From NCBI GenBank assembly GCA_963736695.1, contig CAVTPU010000001.1, positions 186,001 through 250,000 of the forward strand: a DNA stretch of 64,000 nucleotides, written 5' to 3'. Shown piece after piece: positions 18,931 through 28,020 of the stretch. The notes beneath the pieces were generated by a model, which was given only the letters and a program-made list of their open reading frames with translations, was not told where the DNA came from and ran no database searches. The DNA comes from CAVTPU01 sp963736695. Its GTDB lineage: Bacteria; Actinomycetota; Actinomycetes; Mycobacteriales; Micromonosporaceae. How positions within the stretch are numbered: the stretch's first letter is position 1; every line of letters begins with the position of its first letter. A program made the position numbers and the translations under genes.

Positions 18931-21900
18931 CTATCCGCCTGCCTTCACCGTAGATGACGGTCCGCCACCCCGCCCCGGCCTTGCCGATCGCCGCGGTGCG
19001 CCCGCCGCCGCCTCTCGGGGCGCTCCGCCCGCCCGCGCGGACCCGCCCACGCCACGCGTGGTCTGCCCGTTGGCGGCGGCGGCCCGCGAGCGCGCGGCGG
19101 CCGCGCCAGCGGCTCCGGCGCGCGCTTTTCCGGCCAACCCGAGCGGCACCCGAAGCCATTCACCGGTGTAGCTCTCGGCCGTCGCCGCGAGCTCCTCCGG
19201 CGTTCCCATCGCGACGACGGTTCCGCCCTTGTGTCCGCCCTCCGGCCCCATATCGATGATCCAGTCCGACGTCTTGATCACGTCGAGGTTATGTTCGATG
19301 ACGATGACGGTGTTGCCCTTGTCGACCAGGTTCACCAGCACTCCAAGCAGTTTGCGAATGTCCTCGAAATGCAGACCGGTGGTGGGTTCGTCGAGCACGT
19401 AGACGGTGCGGCCGGTCGAGCGTTTCTGCAGCTCGCTGGCGAGCTTGACCCGCTGGGCCTCCCCGCCGGAGAGGGTCGGCGCGGGCTGCCCCAGCCGCAC
19501 ATAGCCCAGTCCCACGTCGACGAGGGTCTTGAGGTGACGGTATATCGCGGGGATCGGCTCGAAGAACGCCGCCGCCTCGTCGATCGGCAGGTCCAACACC
19601 TCGGCGATCGTCTTGCCCTTGTAGTGGACCTCCAATGTGTCGCGGTTGTAACGCGCGCCCCGACACACCTCACACGGCACATAGACGTCGGGCAGGAAGT
19701 TCATCTCGATCTTGATCGTCCCGTCACCTGCGCAGTTCTCACACCGCCCACCCTTGACGTTGAAGGAGAAACGACCGGGGCCGTAGCCGCGCACCTTAGC
19801 CTCGACCGTCTCGGCGAAGAGCTTGCGAATGTGGTCGAAGACCCCCGTGTAGGTAGCGGCGTTCGACCGGGGAGTCCGGCCGATCGGCGACTGGTCCACT
19901 CCGACCACCTTGTCGACGTGGTCGAGGCCGGTGACCTTGGTGTGTCGTCCCGGCACCAGTCGTGCCCCGTTGATCTGGTTGGCGAGCACAGCATGAAGAA
20001 TGTCATTGACCAATGTGGACTTTCCGGAGCCGGAGACTCCGGTGACGGCGATGAACTGGCCCAGCGGAAAGGCGACGGTCAGGTTGCGAAGATTGTGCTC
20101 ACGCGCCCCGTGCACCACCAGCTCCCGGTCCGGGTTGCTCGGGCGACGCTCGGCGGGCACCGCGATGGCCTGCCGCCCGGACAGGTAGGCGCCCGTGATC
20201 GATCGGGGATTCTTCAGCAGCGCCTTCATCGACCCGCTGTGCACGATCTCGCCACCGTGTTCACCCGCGCCGGGGCCGATGTCGACCACCCAGTCGGCGG
20301 TGCGAATGGTGTCCTCATCGTGTTCGACGACGATGAGCGTGTTGCCGAGCTTCTTCAACCGCAGCAACGTCTCGATGAGCCGATGATTGTCCCGTTGGTG
20401 CAGGCCGATGCTCGGCTCGTCGAGCACATAGAGCACTCCGACCAGACCGGAACCGATCTGGGTGGCGAGTCGAATGCGTTGCGCTTCTCCGCCGGAGAGG
20501 GTGCCGGCCGCCCGGTCCAACGACAGATAGTCCAACCCCACGTCGAGCAGGAACCGCAGCCGGGCGTTGATCTCCTTGAGCACCCGCTCCGCGATCAGCC
20601 GCTGCCGGTCGGTGAGCGTCAAGCCGTCGATGAACTCAAAACATTCGCCGACTGAGACACCACAGACGTCGGCGATGTTGCGCCCCGCGATCGTCACCGC
20701 GAGCACCTCGGGCTTGAGCCGGGTGCCTGCGCACGCCGGGCACGCGATGTCGCGCATATAACCCTCGTAGCGTTCCCGCGACCACTCCGACTCGGTGTCG
20801 GTGTGCCGGCGTTCCAGCCACTGCACGACCCCCTCATATCCGGTGTAGTAGGAGCGTTCCCGCCCGTACTTGTTGCGGTAGCGGACGTGCACCTGGTCGG
20901 ACCCGCCGTAGAGGATCTCCTTCTGCGCGCGTTGCGGCAACTGGCGCCACGGGGTGTCGAGGTCGAAACCCTCCTGCTCGCCGAGCGCCTCGAGCAGGCG
21001 CAGGAAATACTCCAGGGTCTGGCCGCCGGACCAGGGTTGGATCGCACCCTCGCGCAGAGTGAGGTCCGGGTCGGGCACGAGAAGCTCCGGATCGACTTCC
21101 TTCTTCGATCCGAGCCCGGTGCAGTCCGGGCACGCGCCATAGGGCGCGTTGAACGAGAACGAGCGCGGCTCAAGATCCTCGATCGCCAGTGGATGATCGT
21201 TGGGGCAGGCGAGAAGTTCAGAGAAGCGACGTTCCCGGTTTTCATCGTCCTCGGGCAGATCGACGAAGTCGAGCACCACGATTCCCGCGGCGAGACCCAG
21301 TGCCGTCTCGACGGAGTCGGTGATGCGCTGCTTCGCACCCGCTTTCACCGCGAGCCGGTCCACCACCACCTCGATGGTGTGTTTCTCCTGCTTGCGCAGC
21401 TTCGGCGGCTCGGTCAGCTGGTGCACCACCCCGTCGACTCGGGCCCGGGCGAAACCTTTGCTCTGCAGTTCACTGAACAGGTCGAGATATTCGCCTTTGC
21501 GGCCCCGCACGACTGGGGCGAGCACCTGAAACTTGGTGCCTTCCTTCATCGCGAGCACTCGGTCGACGATCTGCTGGGGGGTCTGTCGGGAGATGGCGAA
21601 CCCGCAGACCGGGCAGTGCGGCTCACCCACCCGCGCGAAGAGCAGTCGCAGATAGTCATAGATCTCAGTAATCGTGCCGACGGTCGACCGGGGATTGCGT
21701 GAGGTCGACTTCTGGTCGATCGACACAGCGGGACTGAGCCCCTCGATGAAGTCGACGTCCGGCTTGTCCATCTGGCCGAGGAACTGCCGGGCATATGACG
21801 ACAACGACTCCACATAACGCCGCTGCCCCTCGGCGAAGATCGTGTCGAACGCGAGGCTGGACTTGCCCGATCCCGACAGTCCGGTGAAGACGATGAGCGC

Positions 21901-21975
21901 GTCCCGTGGCAGATCGAGATCGACGTCACGCAGGTTGTGTTCCCGCGCCCCACGAATGATTAGCCGCTCCGCCAT
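18931..21975 (-). CDS. uvrA: UvrABC excinuclease subunit UvrA
   Basis: UvrA is the damage-recognition ATPase of nucleotide excision repair. The 1014-residue protein has two ABC modules: Walker A motifs GLSGSGKSSL and GVSGSGKSTL, and ABC signatures LSGGEAQRIRLA and LSGGEAQRVKLA. Zinc-finger Cys pairs occur in CPVCGFAI, CPACAGTRL and CENCAGDG/CEVCRG. ATG 21975 gives the usual MAERLIIRGAREHNL start; the frame is open upstream. The last 65 or so residues, after the normal end, are an unusual Ala/Gly/Arg-rich tail. I found no GAAC-N4-GTTC SOS box just upstream. Confidence 0.96.
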   Translation of the reverse strand: MAERLIIRGAREHNLRDVDLDLPRDALIVFTGLSGSGKSSLAFDTIFAEGQRRYVESLSSYARQFLGQMDKPDVDFIEGLSPAVSIDQKSTSRNPRSTVGTITEIYDYLRLLFARVGEPHCPVCGFAISRQTPQQIVDRVLAMKEGTKFQVLAPVVRGRKGEYLDLFSELQSKGFARARVDGVVHQLTEPPKLRKQEKHTIEVVVDRLAVKAGAKQRITDSVETALGLAAGIVVLDFVDLPEDDENRERRFSELLACPNDHPLAIEDLEPRSFSFNAPYGACPDCTGLGSKKEVDPELLVPDPDLTLREGAIQPWSGGQTLEYFLRLLEALGEQEGFDLDTPWRQLPQRAQKEILYGGSDQVHVRYRNKYGRERSYYTGYEGVVQWLERRHTDTESEWSRERYEGYMRDIACPACAGTRLKPEVLAVTIAGRNIADVCGVSVGECFEFIDGLTLTDRQRLIAERVLKEINARLRFLLDVGLDYLSLDRAAGTLSGGEAQRIRLATQIGSGLVGVLYVLDEPSIGLHQRDNHRLIETLLRLKKLGNTLIVVEHDEDTIRTADWVVDIGPGAGEHGGEIVHSGSMKALLKNPRSITGAYLSGRQAIAVPAERRPSNPDRELVVHGAREHNLRNLTVAFPLGQFIAVTGVSGSGKSTLVNDILHAVLANQINGARLVPGRHTKVTGLDHVDKVVGVDQSPIGRTPRSNAATYTGVFDHIRKLFAETVEAKVRGYGPGRFSFNVKGGRCENCAGDGTIKIEMNFLPDVYVPCEVCRGARYNRDTLEVHYKGKTIAEVLDLPIDEAAAFFEPIPAIYRHLKTLVDVGLGYVRLGQPAPTLSGGEAQRVKLASELQKRSTGRTVYVLDEPTTGLHFEDIRKLLGVLVNLVDKGNTVIVIEHNLDVIKTSDWIIDMGPEGGHKGGTVVAMGTPEELAATAESYTGEWLRVPLGLAGKARAGAAGAAAARSRAAAANGQTTRGVGGSARAGGAPREAAAGAPRRSARPGRGGGPSSTVKAGG

Positions 21976-22133
21976 CGAATACGCCCCTACTTCCCCGCGC
22001 CGTTTTACCAATACGCCGCCTGACCTGCGAAAACCGCAGACCCCGGCCACCGGGCAACTCTAGCGGGAGGCACCGACAAAAACCTTCCGACGGGTACGCC
22101 GTGCGGCCGCGCGGCACGCACAGACGCGCACTG

Positions 22134-22171
22134 CCGGTCACATCGTGGGGGTTGCCCCACGATGTGACCGG
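22134..22171. terminator. Hairpin after the 22173-23102 gene
   Basis: A 17-bp perfect stem (22134-22150 with 22155-22171) around a four-base loop starts immediately past the stop of the upstream minus-strand gene and lies 160 bases before the uvrA start. No U-run follows. It is probably a terminator that isolates uvrA from the two paralogous genes upstream. Confidence 0.7.
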
Positions 22172-22172
22172 G

Positions 22173-23102
22173 TCATTCGGCGGTGATGGAGATACGGTCG
22201 ACGTCGGGCGCCGGCGCCCGACGTCGACCGCTGAACTCGATGCTCAGGTCGCCGGCGGGCAGTTCGATGATCGCCTCGATCACGCCTTGGCAGCACGGGC
22301 CGCCACGCACCGTGAGGTCGCCCTCCGGCCCACCGTTGAGGCGCACGTGGATCCGACGGTCACTCGCGGCGGCATACCACACGCGCAGCACATAACGCCC
22401 CGGGGCGGGCACGGTGATGCTAGTGAAGGTGAGGGTGTTCCCGTCGCTCAACCCGTCGACGAGGCTGCCGCCCGAAGCGCCCTGGTCACGCCGAACCCGC
22501 GCCCCACCGCTGATGGTGTTGTTCGTGAGGTCCTCCGCCTCGCGGGAGAAGTCGAAACCCCCCGTGAATATCGTGATCCCCGGACTGGCGGCCGGCGGCG
22601 ACGACGGTGGCAACGCCACCGGCTTGGTGGGGGCGGGGGTGACGCCGGTCTGCCCCGAAGCGCGCTGGGGTCGGACGGTGACTGGGACCTGCTGGGTCTC
22701 GGTCTGCGTCAGTTGCCTCACAATGGCCGGCACGGTCGGAGCCGCCAACTGTGGCGGGCCCTGCTCAGTCGTCTCCCGACGCAGTGCGGCCGGCACGACG
22801 AGCGCCGTCGCGACCGCGAGCGCCACTCCCACCGCGACACGGCGAACGGGTCGACGCTCGGCGACATCGTCGTGTTCGGGTTCGTCGCCAGCTGGGGTGA
22901 CGCCCCAGGCATCGTCCGGATCGTCGGTCGACGCGGCTGGGGTCACAGGCAACACCAACGTCGGTTCGCCGGCCGGGTCCGCGCCCACGTCGTCGAACTG
23001 TCGTTGGCTGCGCCACGCCCGACGCCCCTCCGAGGGTGGAGTGCGCGTCACATATCTGCGAATCCGAAATTCAGGGGCGTGTTCGCCCTCGGGGTTGGCC
23101 AT
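22173..23102 (-). CDS. Membrane-anchored protein with CBM6/35-like domain (paralog 1)
   Basis: I do not recognise a named gene. The 309-residue protein has an acidic cytoplasmic N terminus of about 85 residues, one membrane segment (about 88-106, RRVAVGVALAVATALVV) and a Pro/Thr/Gln-rich extracellular stalk. The C-terminal domain of about 125 residues opens with FSREAEDLTNNT and contains GRYVLRVWYAAASDRRIHVR, the pattern of carbohydrate-binding modules of the CBM6/CBM35 type. A Cys pair (GGPCCQG) sits in it. The next gene upstream encodes a shorter paralog with the same architecture and the same Cys pair. Binding of a cell-envelope polysaccharide is an inference. Confidence 0.75.
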   Translation of the reverse strand: MANPEGEHAPEFRIRRYVTRTPPSEGRRAWRSQRQFDDVGADPAGEPTLVLPVTPAASTDDPDDAWGVTPAGDEPEHDDVAERRPVRRVAVGVALAVATALVVPAALRRETTEQGPPQLAAPTVPAIVRQLTQTETQQVPVTVRPQRASGQTGVTPAPTKPVALPPSSPPAASPGITIFTGGFDFSREAEDLTNNTISGGARVRRDQGASGGSLVDGLSDGNTLTFTSITVPAPGRYVLRVWYAAASDRRIHVRLNGGPEGDLTVRGGPCCQGVIEAIIELPAGDLSIEFSGRRRAPAPDVDRISITAE

Positions 23103-23270
23103 GACAACCTTCCGATCGCCCGGCCGCGGCTGCGAGGCCGGGTCCTGCCCTTCGCATCTGAGAGATGTCGTGGGATTTCGCCCCCGAGCCCACAGACCGG
23201 CACTCTATCGTGTCAGCGGCACAAATGCGAACCCGTCCCCTTTCGAGACGACGACACCCATGAATTGCCT

Positions 23271-24029
23271 CTATCGACTGACACGCATGCGATCGATCTC
23301 CGGAACGACGCCCGACTGATTGCCGAAAATGAAACTGTGCCCGTCGCTATTGTTGAGCGCGACGGTGAAACTGACGACAGTGGAGCAGCACGGCGCCGGA
23401 ACGACACTGAACGTGTGAAGCACACCATCGATGCGCACATAGAGCTTCGTCGCGGCGGTCGACGCGACCCATATCTGCACCAGATAGTCGCCGGGCTCAT
23501 TGACCTCGACCTTCTCCATCTCCAGGCTGCTGTTCTGGCCAAGACCGGTGACGACTGCGCCACCTGACGCTTTCCCATCGGAGCGAACTGTGACATTGCT
23601 GAATATGTTCGCATTTCTGTCCTCAGCCTCACGGATGAGGGAGAACGGCGCCGCGCGCCCCGTCGGTAACGCCGAACGAGGGACGGGTGACGCCGGGCTC
23701 GTCGACCCGACGGTCGGCCGAACCGGCGTCTTTCCAGGGGTCGGCGTAGGGCGATTGCCCGATGTGGGTGTGCCATCCGACGAGGAGTCGTCGGATGGCA
23801 CAGCCAGAAACTCCGGTGGCGCGCCGGTCACGGACGGCATCAGGCCACCGGAGTCCGCGGGGCGCAGCAGTTTCGGCACGAGAAAGGCCGCGATCAGCAC
23901 GACGATGGTGGCCACGGACGCCGACCACCGGCGACCCGGCCGACGCTTGGACGCCGACGGCGACGGCGCCCCGCCCGGAAGCGGGCCTCCCCACACATCG
24001 TCGGGTGTCGTCTCCTCGGCGTCGGTCAT
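23271..24029 (-). CDS. Membrane-anchored protein with CBM6/35-like domain (paralog 2)
   Basis: No named gene is recognised. The 252-residue protein has a short basic N terminus, one membrane segment (about 34-53, ASVATIVVLIAAFLVPKLL) and a Ser/Pro/Thr-rich stalk. Its C-terminal domain opens with SLIREAEDRNANIFSN and contains GDYLVQIWVASTAATKLYVR and a PCC motif (VVPAPCCSTVV). The layout and the Cys pair match the downstream neighbour, so the two are probably an old tandem duplication. The sequences have diverged far beyond simple recent copies. Function is unknown; external carbohydrate binding is a guess from the fold. Confidence 0.72.
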   Translation of the reverse strand: MTDAEETTPDDVWGGPLPGGAPSPSASKRRPGRRWSASVATIVVLIAAFLVPKLLRPADSGGLMPSVTGAPPEFLAVPSDDSSSDGTPTSGNRPTPTPGKTPVRPTVGSTSPASPVPRSALPTGRAAPFSLIREAEDRNANIFSNVTVRSDGKASGGAVVTGLGQNSSLEMEKVEVNEPGDYLVQIWVASTAATKLYVRIDGVLHTFSVVPAPCCSTVVSFTVALNNSDGHSFIFGNQSGVVPEIDRMRVSR

Positions 24030-24074
24030 CGGACCTTCCTCGACCTCGTCACGGTGGGACGCAACGACGGATTC

Positions 24075-24935
24075 CTACCGATACCGGCCCGCCACCGCGT
24101 CGCGCGCGTGGCGTTGCCGCGCGCCGAGTCCGTACGATAACTCCGTCGGCGAACCCGACGCGAGCCCTCGCCACTGATGCGAGTCGAGATCCGGCTCGTC
24201 GGTTCCTTCCACCGCGACGTCCGGCAAGTCGAGCAGCGCGCCTCCGGCCGGCACCGGGATGAGCAGCGAGCCTCCCCGTCGCGCGCGGGACGCGAGATCG
24301 GTCACCCCCGTGATCGTGTTGATCAACGACGTACGCGACTCGACGCCCAACAGAGCGAGGGTGCGCCCTGGGGCGACCAGCGACACGCCCGGCACCGGAC
24401 CATCGGTGCGCACCACCTCAACCCGGGCGGTGGGGAACCGGTCGGTCACGGCCGCCACCGTCGGGCCAAAATCCTCGCGGGCGGAGCCACTGGTCAACAC
24501 CACGGTGGCGGTCACGCCGACCGTGGCGGCGAGGCCACACAAATGAGCGATCCGGTCGAGGTTCGGGGCGCGAGTCAACGGCTCCACCACGGCGATCCGG
24601 TCGAGGTTCGCGGCGACCGCTCGCCGCGAACGCTGGTCAACCACCTGGTTGCGACGGGTCAGGACCGCCTCGACCGTGAAACCCGACGCGCCCCACCGAC
24701 GCACGAGCACCCAGTCACCCGGACAGGGAAGCAGCACCGGATCGCGGGCGGCGCCGGCGAGCAGGCCGCCGCCGACGCTCGCGCGGTTGACCCCCCGAAC
24801 GGTAATGAGCGCGCAGACCCCGTCGACGACCCGACTCACCCGGGCCGGCCGACAATCGCCGAACCGGGTGGACGATCGCGACAGTTGCCGGCTCCGGGCG
24901 TCGTCCCACCCGAGTTCCGACAGGTCAACCACCAT
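24075..24935 (-). CDS. RsgA-like protein lacking GTPase motifs (degenerate)
   Basis: RsgA (YjeQ) is a circularly permuted GTPase that helps mature the small ribosomal subunit. This 286-residue protein has the family's start (VVDLSELGWDDARSRQ), an OB-fold-like region (GDWVLVRRWG) and the bridge VAANLDRIAVVEPLTRAPNL. However, the NKxD motif is replaced by VVLTSGS, the P-loop near residue 197 reads GVESRTSLINTITG without GK, and the DxPG motif is DLPD. The C-terminal zinc-binding Cys residues are absent. The frame is open and uninterrupted, so it looks like a maintained non-GTPase rather than a fresh wreck. GAGG six bases before ATG 24935 supports that start; ATG 24941 is possible. It is divergent from the MBL gene. 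Confidence 0.75.
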   Translation of the reverse strand: MVVDLSELGWDDARSRQLSRSSTRFGDCRPARVSRVVDGVCALITVRGVNRASVGGGLLAGAARDPVLLPCPGDWVLVRRWGASGFTVEAVLTRRNQVVDQRSRRAVAANLDRIAVVEPLTRAPNLDRIAHLCGLAATVGVTATVVLTSGSAREDFGPTVAAVTDRFPTARVEVVRTDGPVPGVSLVAPGRTLALLGVESRTSLINTITGVTDLASRARRGGSLLIPVPAGGALLDLPDVAVEGTDEPDLDSHQWRGLASGSPTELSYGLGARQRHARDAVAGRYR

Positions 24936-25121
24936 CGCCATCCTCGCCACAGCACCGCCAGATCCACGCCGCGGGCCAGGGGCCGGCGGGGGCGCCGGGC
25001 TGATCTCCGCGTACCTGTCGGGTCTGACGCTAGGTGGCCACGACGCGCGACGAAACCGAATATCCCACGCCACGCCCCGTCCGCGTGGATCGCGGATCGC
25101 GGCCGGCTCACGCACGCCGTT

Positions 25122-25784
25122 ATGGTGGCCGATGTGACCTATACCGGAGATGTGCACCCCGGCGGCCCGGCGGCCGTGCGCGAACTCACCGACCTGACCA
25201 TCACCAAGGTCTCCGTCGGGCCGATGGACAACAACGCCTATCTGTTGCGCTGCCACGCGACCGGCGAGCAGCTGCTCATCGATGCCGCCAACGACGCGCC
25301 CCGACTGCTCGAACTCGTCGGCGACGACGGACTCGCCACCGTCGTCACCACCCACCAGCACCGTGACCACTGGTTCGCCCTCGCCGACGTGCTCGCCGGC
25401 ACCGGCGCCGCGTCGATCGCGCACCCGGCCGACGCCACCGCGCTGCCGTCGGTCACCGGCACCGTCGGGGACGGCGGCCAGGTGCGGGTCGGTCAGGTGC
25501 CGCTGGAGGTGATCAGTCTCGTCGGGCACACCCCCGGGTCGATCGCACTGCTCTATCGGGACCCCGCGGGTGTCGCGCACCTGTTCACCGGCGACTCGCT
25601 GTTTCCGGGCGGACCGGGTCGCACGACCGGTCCCGACACGTTCGCGAGCCTCATGGACGATCTCGAAGGCAAGATCTTCGACCGGCTGCCCGACGACACG
25701 TGGTTCTATCCCGGGCACGGCCGCGACAGCACTCTCGGTGCCGAGCGTCCGGCTCTGCCACAGTGGCGGGCGCGCGGCTGGTAG
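25122..25784 (+). CDS. MBL-fold metallo-hydrolase (glyoxalase II-like)
   Basis: This is a cytoplasmic metallo-beta-lactamase-fold hydrolase of 220 residues. It has the metal-binding motif THQHRDHW (H-x-H-x-D-H), the further ligands in LVGHTPGS and FTGDSLFPGGPGRT, and the final His in FYPGHG. The arrangement is that of glyoxalase II-like hydrolases, which split thioesters such as mycothiol conjugates in actinobacteria; the actual substrate cannot be read here. The frame is open for 900 bases upstream, but the family N terminus begins near ATG 25122 (GTG 25134 is also possible). It is divergent from the RsgA-like gene and converges with the DUF3995 gene. Confidence 0.88.
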   Translation: MVADVTYTGDVHPGGPAAVRELTDLTITKVSVGPMDNNAYLLRCHATGEQLLIDAANDAPRLLELVGDDGLATVVTTHQHRDHWFALADVLAGTGAASIAHPADATALPSVTGTVGDGGQVRVGQVPLEVISLVGHTPGSIALLYRDPAGVAHLFTGDSLFPGGPGRTTGPDTFASLMDDLEGKIFDRLPDDTWFYPGHGRDSTLGAERPALPQWRARGW

Positions 25785-25789
25785 CGGAG

Positions 25790-26281
25790 CTATCGACGGC
25801 CGGCCGGCGCGACGAGTGCGACGACGACCGCGAGCAGACCCAGCGCGAGTGTCAGCGGTGAATACAGCCACAGGTCCCACGTCCGGAATGACCGGGTGCC
25901 GGCGTGCGACACGATCGTGCTGACCACCCCGAAGGCCCCACGGGCCAGCAGGACCGCCGCAACCACCCACACACCCGCGCGCAGCATCCACGCCGGCAGC
26001 GGCCGACCCGCGAGCGACCACCGAGCCAATCCGGCCCGGGCCAGCACCAGCCACGCCGCCATCGCGAGCAGCCCGGCGACGATGACGGTGAGCCAGTCGG
26101 GTGGCAGTCGCCGCAGGTCGGTCTCCCCCACTACCGTCGACAGCCACTGTGGCCAGTTCGTCAACGGCCACGGTGAGATCGTCCAGACGAGGTGCAGTGC
26201 GCTCAGGCCGCCCAACGCTGTCGCGGCGACAACCGCCGCGAGACGAGCAAGCCGGGCGGGTCCGGGGTCGGGTCTGGTCAT
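25790..26281 (-). CDS. DUF3995 family membrane protein
   Basis: This 163-residue protein has four predicted membrane segments (about 10-30, 60-80, 95-115 and 138-158) and the DUF3995 pattern near the N terminus (LSALHLVWTISPWPL). Its function is not known. The ATG overlaps the stop of the monooxygenase gene (TGATG), so it is the third gene of a TetR-monooxygenase-DUF3995 operon and is probably regulated with it. Confidence 0.82.
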   Translation of the reverse strand: MTRPDPGPARLARLAAVVAATALGGLSALHLVWTISPWPLTNWPQWLSTVVGETDLRRLPPDWLTVIVAGLLAMAAWLVLARAGLARWSLAGRPLPAWMLRAGVWVVAAVLLARGAFGVVSTIVSHAGTRSFRTWDLWLYSPLTLALGLLAVVVALVAPAGRR

Positions 26282-27414
26282 CACCGCTCCGTTGTGGTGA
26301 GCAGGGCGAGGCCGGGCCGCACGAGGCGGTCATATTGCGCGTCGGCCGCCGACCGGGGCACGAGTCGCAGCGCCTGGTCACGCACGGCGCGGGCGACCGG
26401 GTTGGTCCAGTGCGACACGTGGCCGATGCGCCGGGCGGCCAGTTGCAGTGAGCGGACCCGTCGGTGTCGGGCTGCCCGATATCGGTCGAGCGCGCCGACC
26501 GGGCCGTCGCGCAATGCGCGGGTCACCGCGTACGCGTCTTCGATCGCCATGGCAGCGCCCTGCCCCTGGTTGGGGGTCATGGCGTGGGCGGCGTCGCCGA
26601 GCAGGATGACCCGACCGAGCCCCCATTGGGGTTCGTCGAGTTCGCACAGGTCGTGGTGCAGCGGTGGAGTGTCGGTGAGCGTGTCGAAGAGCCGGCCGAG
26701 CGCGGTGTGGTCGGCGAAGGCCGCACGGAACTCGTCGGGCCATGACGGCGCGGGGGCGTGTCGTGGGGCGGTGCGCACGAGGTAGTAGTAGAGCTGGCCG
26801 TCGCGCAGCGGCACCACGCCGACGCGGGTGCCCGCTCCCCACGCCTCGATGGCGGTGTCGAATCCAGGGTTTCGGGTCAGGCCCCGCCAGCAGGTGGTGC
26901 CGCTGTAGCGCACCCGTTGCGGGCCGAGAACCGCGTCGCGCATCGTCGAGTGCAGGCCGTCGGCCGCGATGACCACGTCGACGTCGCGTGGCCGTTGATG
27001 ACCCTCCACGTGTACGCGCACCCCGCCCGCTGTTTCGTCGAGGTCGCGCACCTCGGCCCCGGTCACGAGCTCCACAGTGGACGGAAGTGCGGCCGCGAGG
27101 GCGGCGTGCAGCGCGGGCCGCGCCAACGCCCACGTGGGTCCATAGCGGACTGCGACGCGGGCGGCGTCGATCCGGCTCAGTCGTCGCCCGCCAGCGGTGA
27201 CGATCTCGACTGAGCGAAGCGGGTGTCCGTGCGCGGCGAGGTCGACGCCGAGACGGCCGAGAACGCCGGCGGCGTTGGGCGCGATGACGATGCCCGCGCC
27301 GATCGGCGCGAAGTCGGGCGACTTCTCGACGAGGGTGACGTCGTGACTGTCGGCGGCGAGGGCAGTCGCGGCGGTCAGCCCGCCGATCCCGGCGCCGACG
27401 ATGAGGATCTTCAT
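26281..27414 (-). CDS. FAD-dependent aromatic-ring-hydroxylase-type monooxygenase
   Basis: This flavoprotein monooxygenase of 377 residues belongs to the salicylate/p-hydroxybenzoate hydroxylase-like group. It has the N-terminal ADP-binding motif ILIVGAGIGGLTAATAL, the DG motif AADGLHSTMRDAV and the second FAD motif LLGDAAHAMTPNQGQG. NAD(P)H and an aromatic or similar substrate are expected, but the specific substrate cannot be inferred. It starts at ATG 27414, overlapping the TetR stop, and ends overlapping the DUF3995 start. The arrangement suggests induction by a small molecule sensed by the TetR protein, with the enzyme possibly modifying that molecule. Confidence 0.9.
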   Translation of the reverse strand: MKILIVGAGIGGLTAATALAADSHDVTLVEKSPDFAPIGAGIVIAPNAAGVLGRLGVDLAAHGHPLRSVEIVTAGGRRLSRIDAARVAVRYGPTWALARPALHAALAAALPSTVELVTGAEVRDLDETAGGVRVHVEGHQRPRDVDVVIAADGLHSTMRDAVLGPQRVRYSGTTCWRGLTRNPGFDTAIEAWGAGTRVGVVPLRDGQLYYYLVRTAPRHAPAPSWPDEFRAAFADHTALGRLFDTLTDTPPLHHDLCELDEPQWGLGRVILLGDAAHAMTPNQGQGAAMAIEDAYAVTRALRDGPVGALDRYRAARHRRVRSLQLAARRIGHVSHWTNPVARAVRDQALRLVPRSAADAQYDRLVRPGLALLTTTER

Positions 27415-28019
27415 GACTGTCTCCTGGTTCGGAGGAATCGGGTGAGCGCGGCGTCGAGCAGGTCGATCCGCTGGTCGTGGGTGAGTTGACCGCGCAGCCC
27501 GGCGACGAGGATGCCGAAATAGAGGGAGAAGTAGCCGGCGAAGGCCAGCGCGGGGTCGATCGGGTCGACCCGGCCGGCGCTGACCGCGACGGCGACCCGG
27601 GTGCTGACCCAGGCCTCGAACCGCTCCATGCGCGGTCGGGTGGGTCCGTCCGGGTTGGCTGCGAAGAGCGTGGCCGCCAGGTATTGCCGGGCCAGATCGG
27701 GCTCTCGGTCATAACTGGCATAGAGCGCGGCGGCGACGTGCACCAGCTCGCCGACGAGGTCGCCGTCGGTCGGCAGGGTGTCGAACGCGTCAGCCAGGGC
27801 GGCCGCGACGTGGTCGTCGAGCAGGGTCTCGACGAGGGTGTTCATGTCGGGGAAGTGGAGGAAGAAGGTGCCGGCCGCGACGCCGGCCTCGGCGGCGATC
27901 TCGCGGGTGGTGGTCGCGGCGAGGCCCCGGCGGGCGAGCACCCGGCGGGCGGCGGCGAGCAGGTCGCGGCGGGTCTGCTGCTTGCGGGCCTGCCGGGGTC
28001 TCGGGTCGGTGACGCTCAC
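27411..28019 (-). CDS. TetR/AcrR family transcriptional regulator
   Basis: This repressor-type regulator has 202 residues. Its N-terminal helix-turn-helix domain (about 12-58) contains TTREIAAEAGVAAGTFFLHF, and a ligand-binding domain follows. The GTG start at 28019 lies directly next to a double palindrome (28021-28055), so it almost certainly represses its own operon. That operon continues into the FAD monooxygenase and the DUF3995 membrane protein through start/stop overlaps. The ligand is unknown. Confidence 0.92.
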   Translation of the reverse strand: MSVTDPRPRQARKQQTRRDLLAAARRVLARRGLAATTTREIAAEAGVAAGTFFLHFPDMNTLVETLLDDHVAAALADAFDTLPTDGDLVGELVHVAAALYASYDREPDLARQYLAATLFAANPDGPTRPRMERFEAWVSTRVAVAVSAGRVDPIDPALAFAGYFSLYFGILVAGLRGQLTHDQRIDLLDAALTRFLRTRRQS

Positions 28020-28020
28020 G

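Noticed and set aside
21976..22080. SOS (LexA) box upstream of uvrA
   Set aside because: No GAAC-N4-GTTC-type sequence is present between the uvrA start and the preceding hairpin.
24936..26381. Long minus-strand open frame continuing upstream of the RsgA-like gene
   Set aside because: It is a shadow of the MBL hydrolase, DUF3995 and monooxygenase genes; the translation is Arg/Gly-rich and the RsgA family start lies at 24935-24941.
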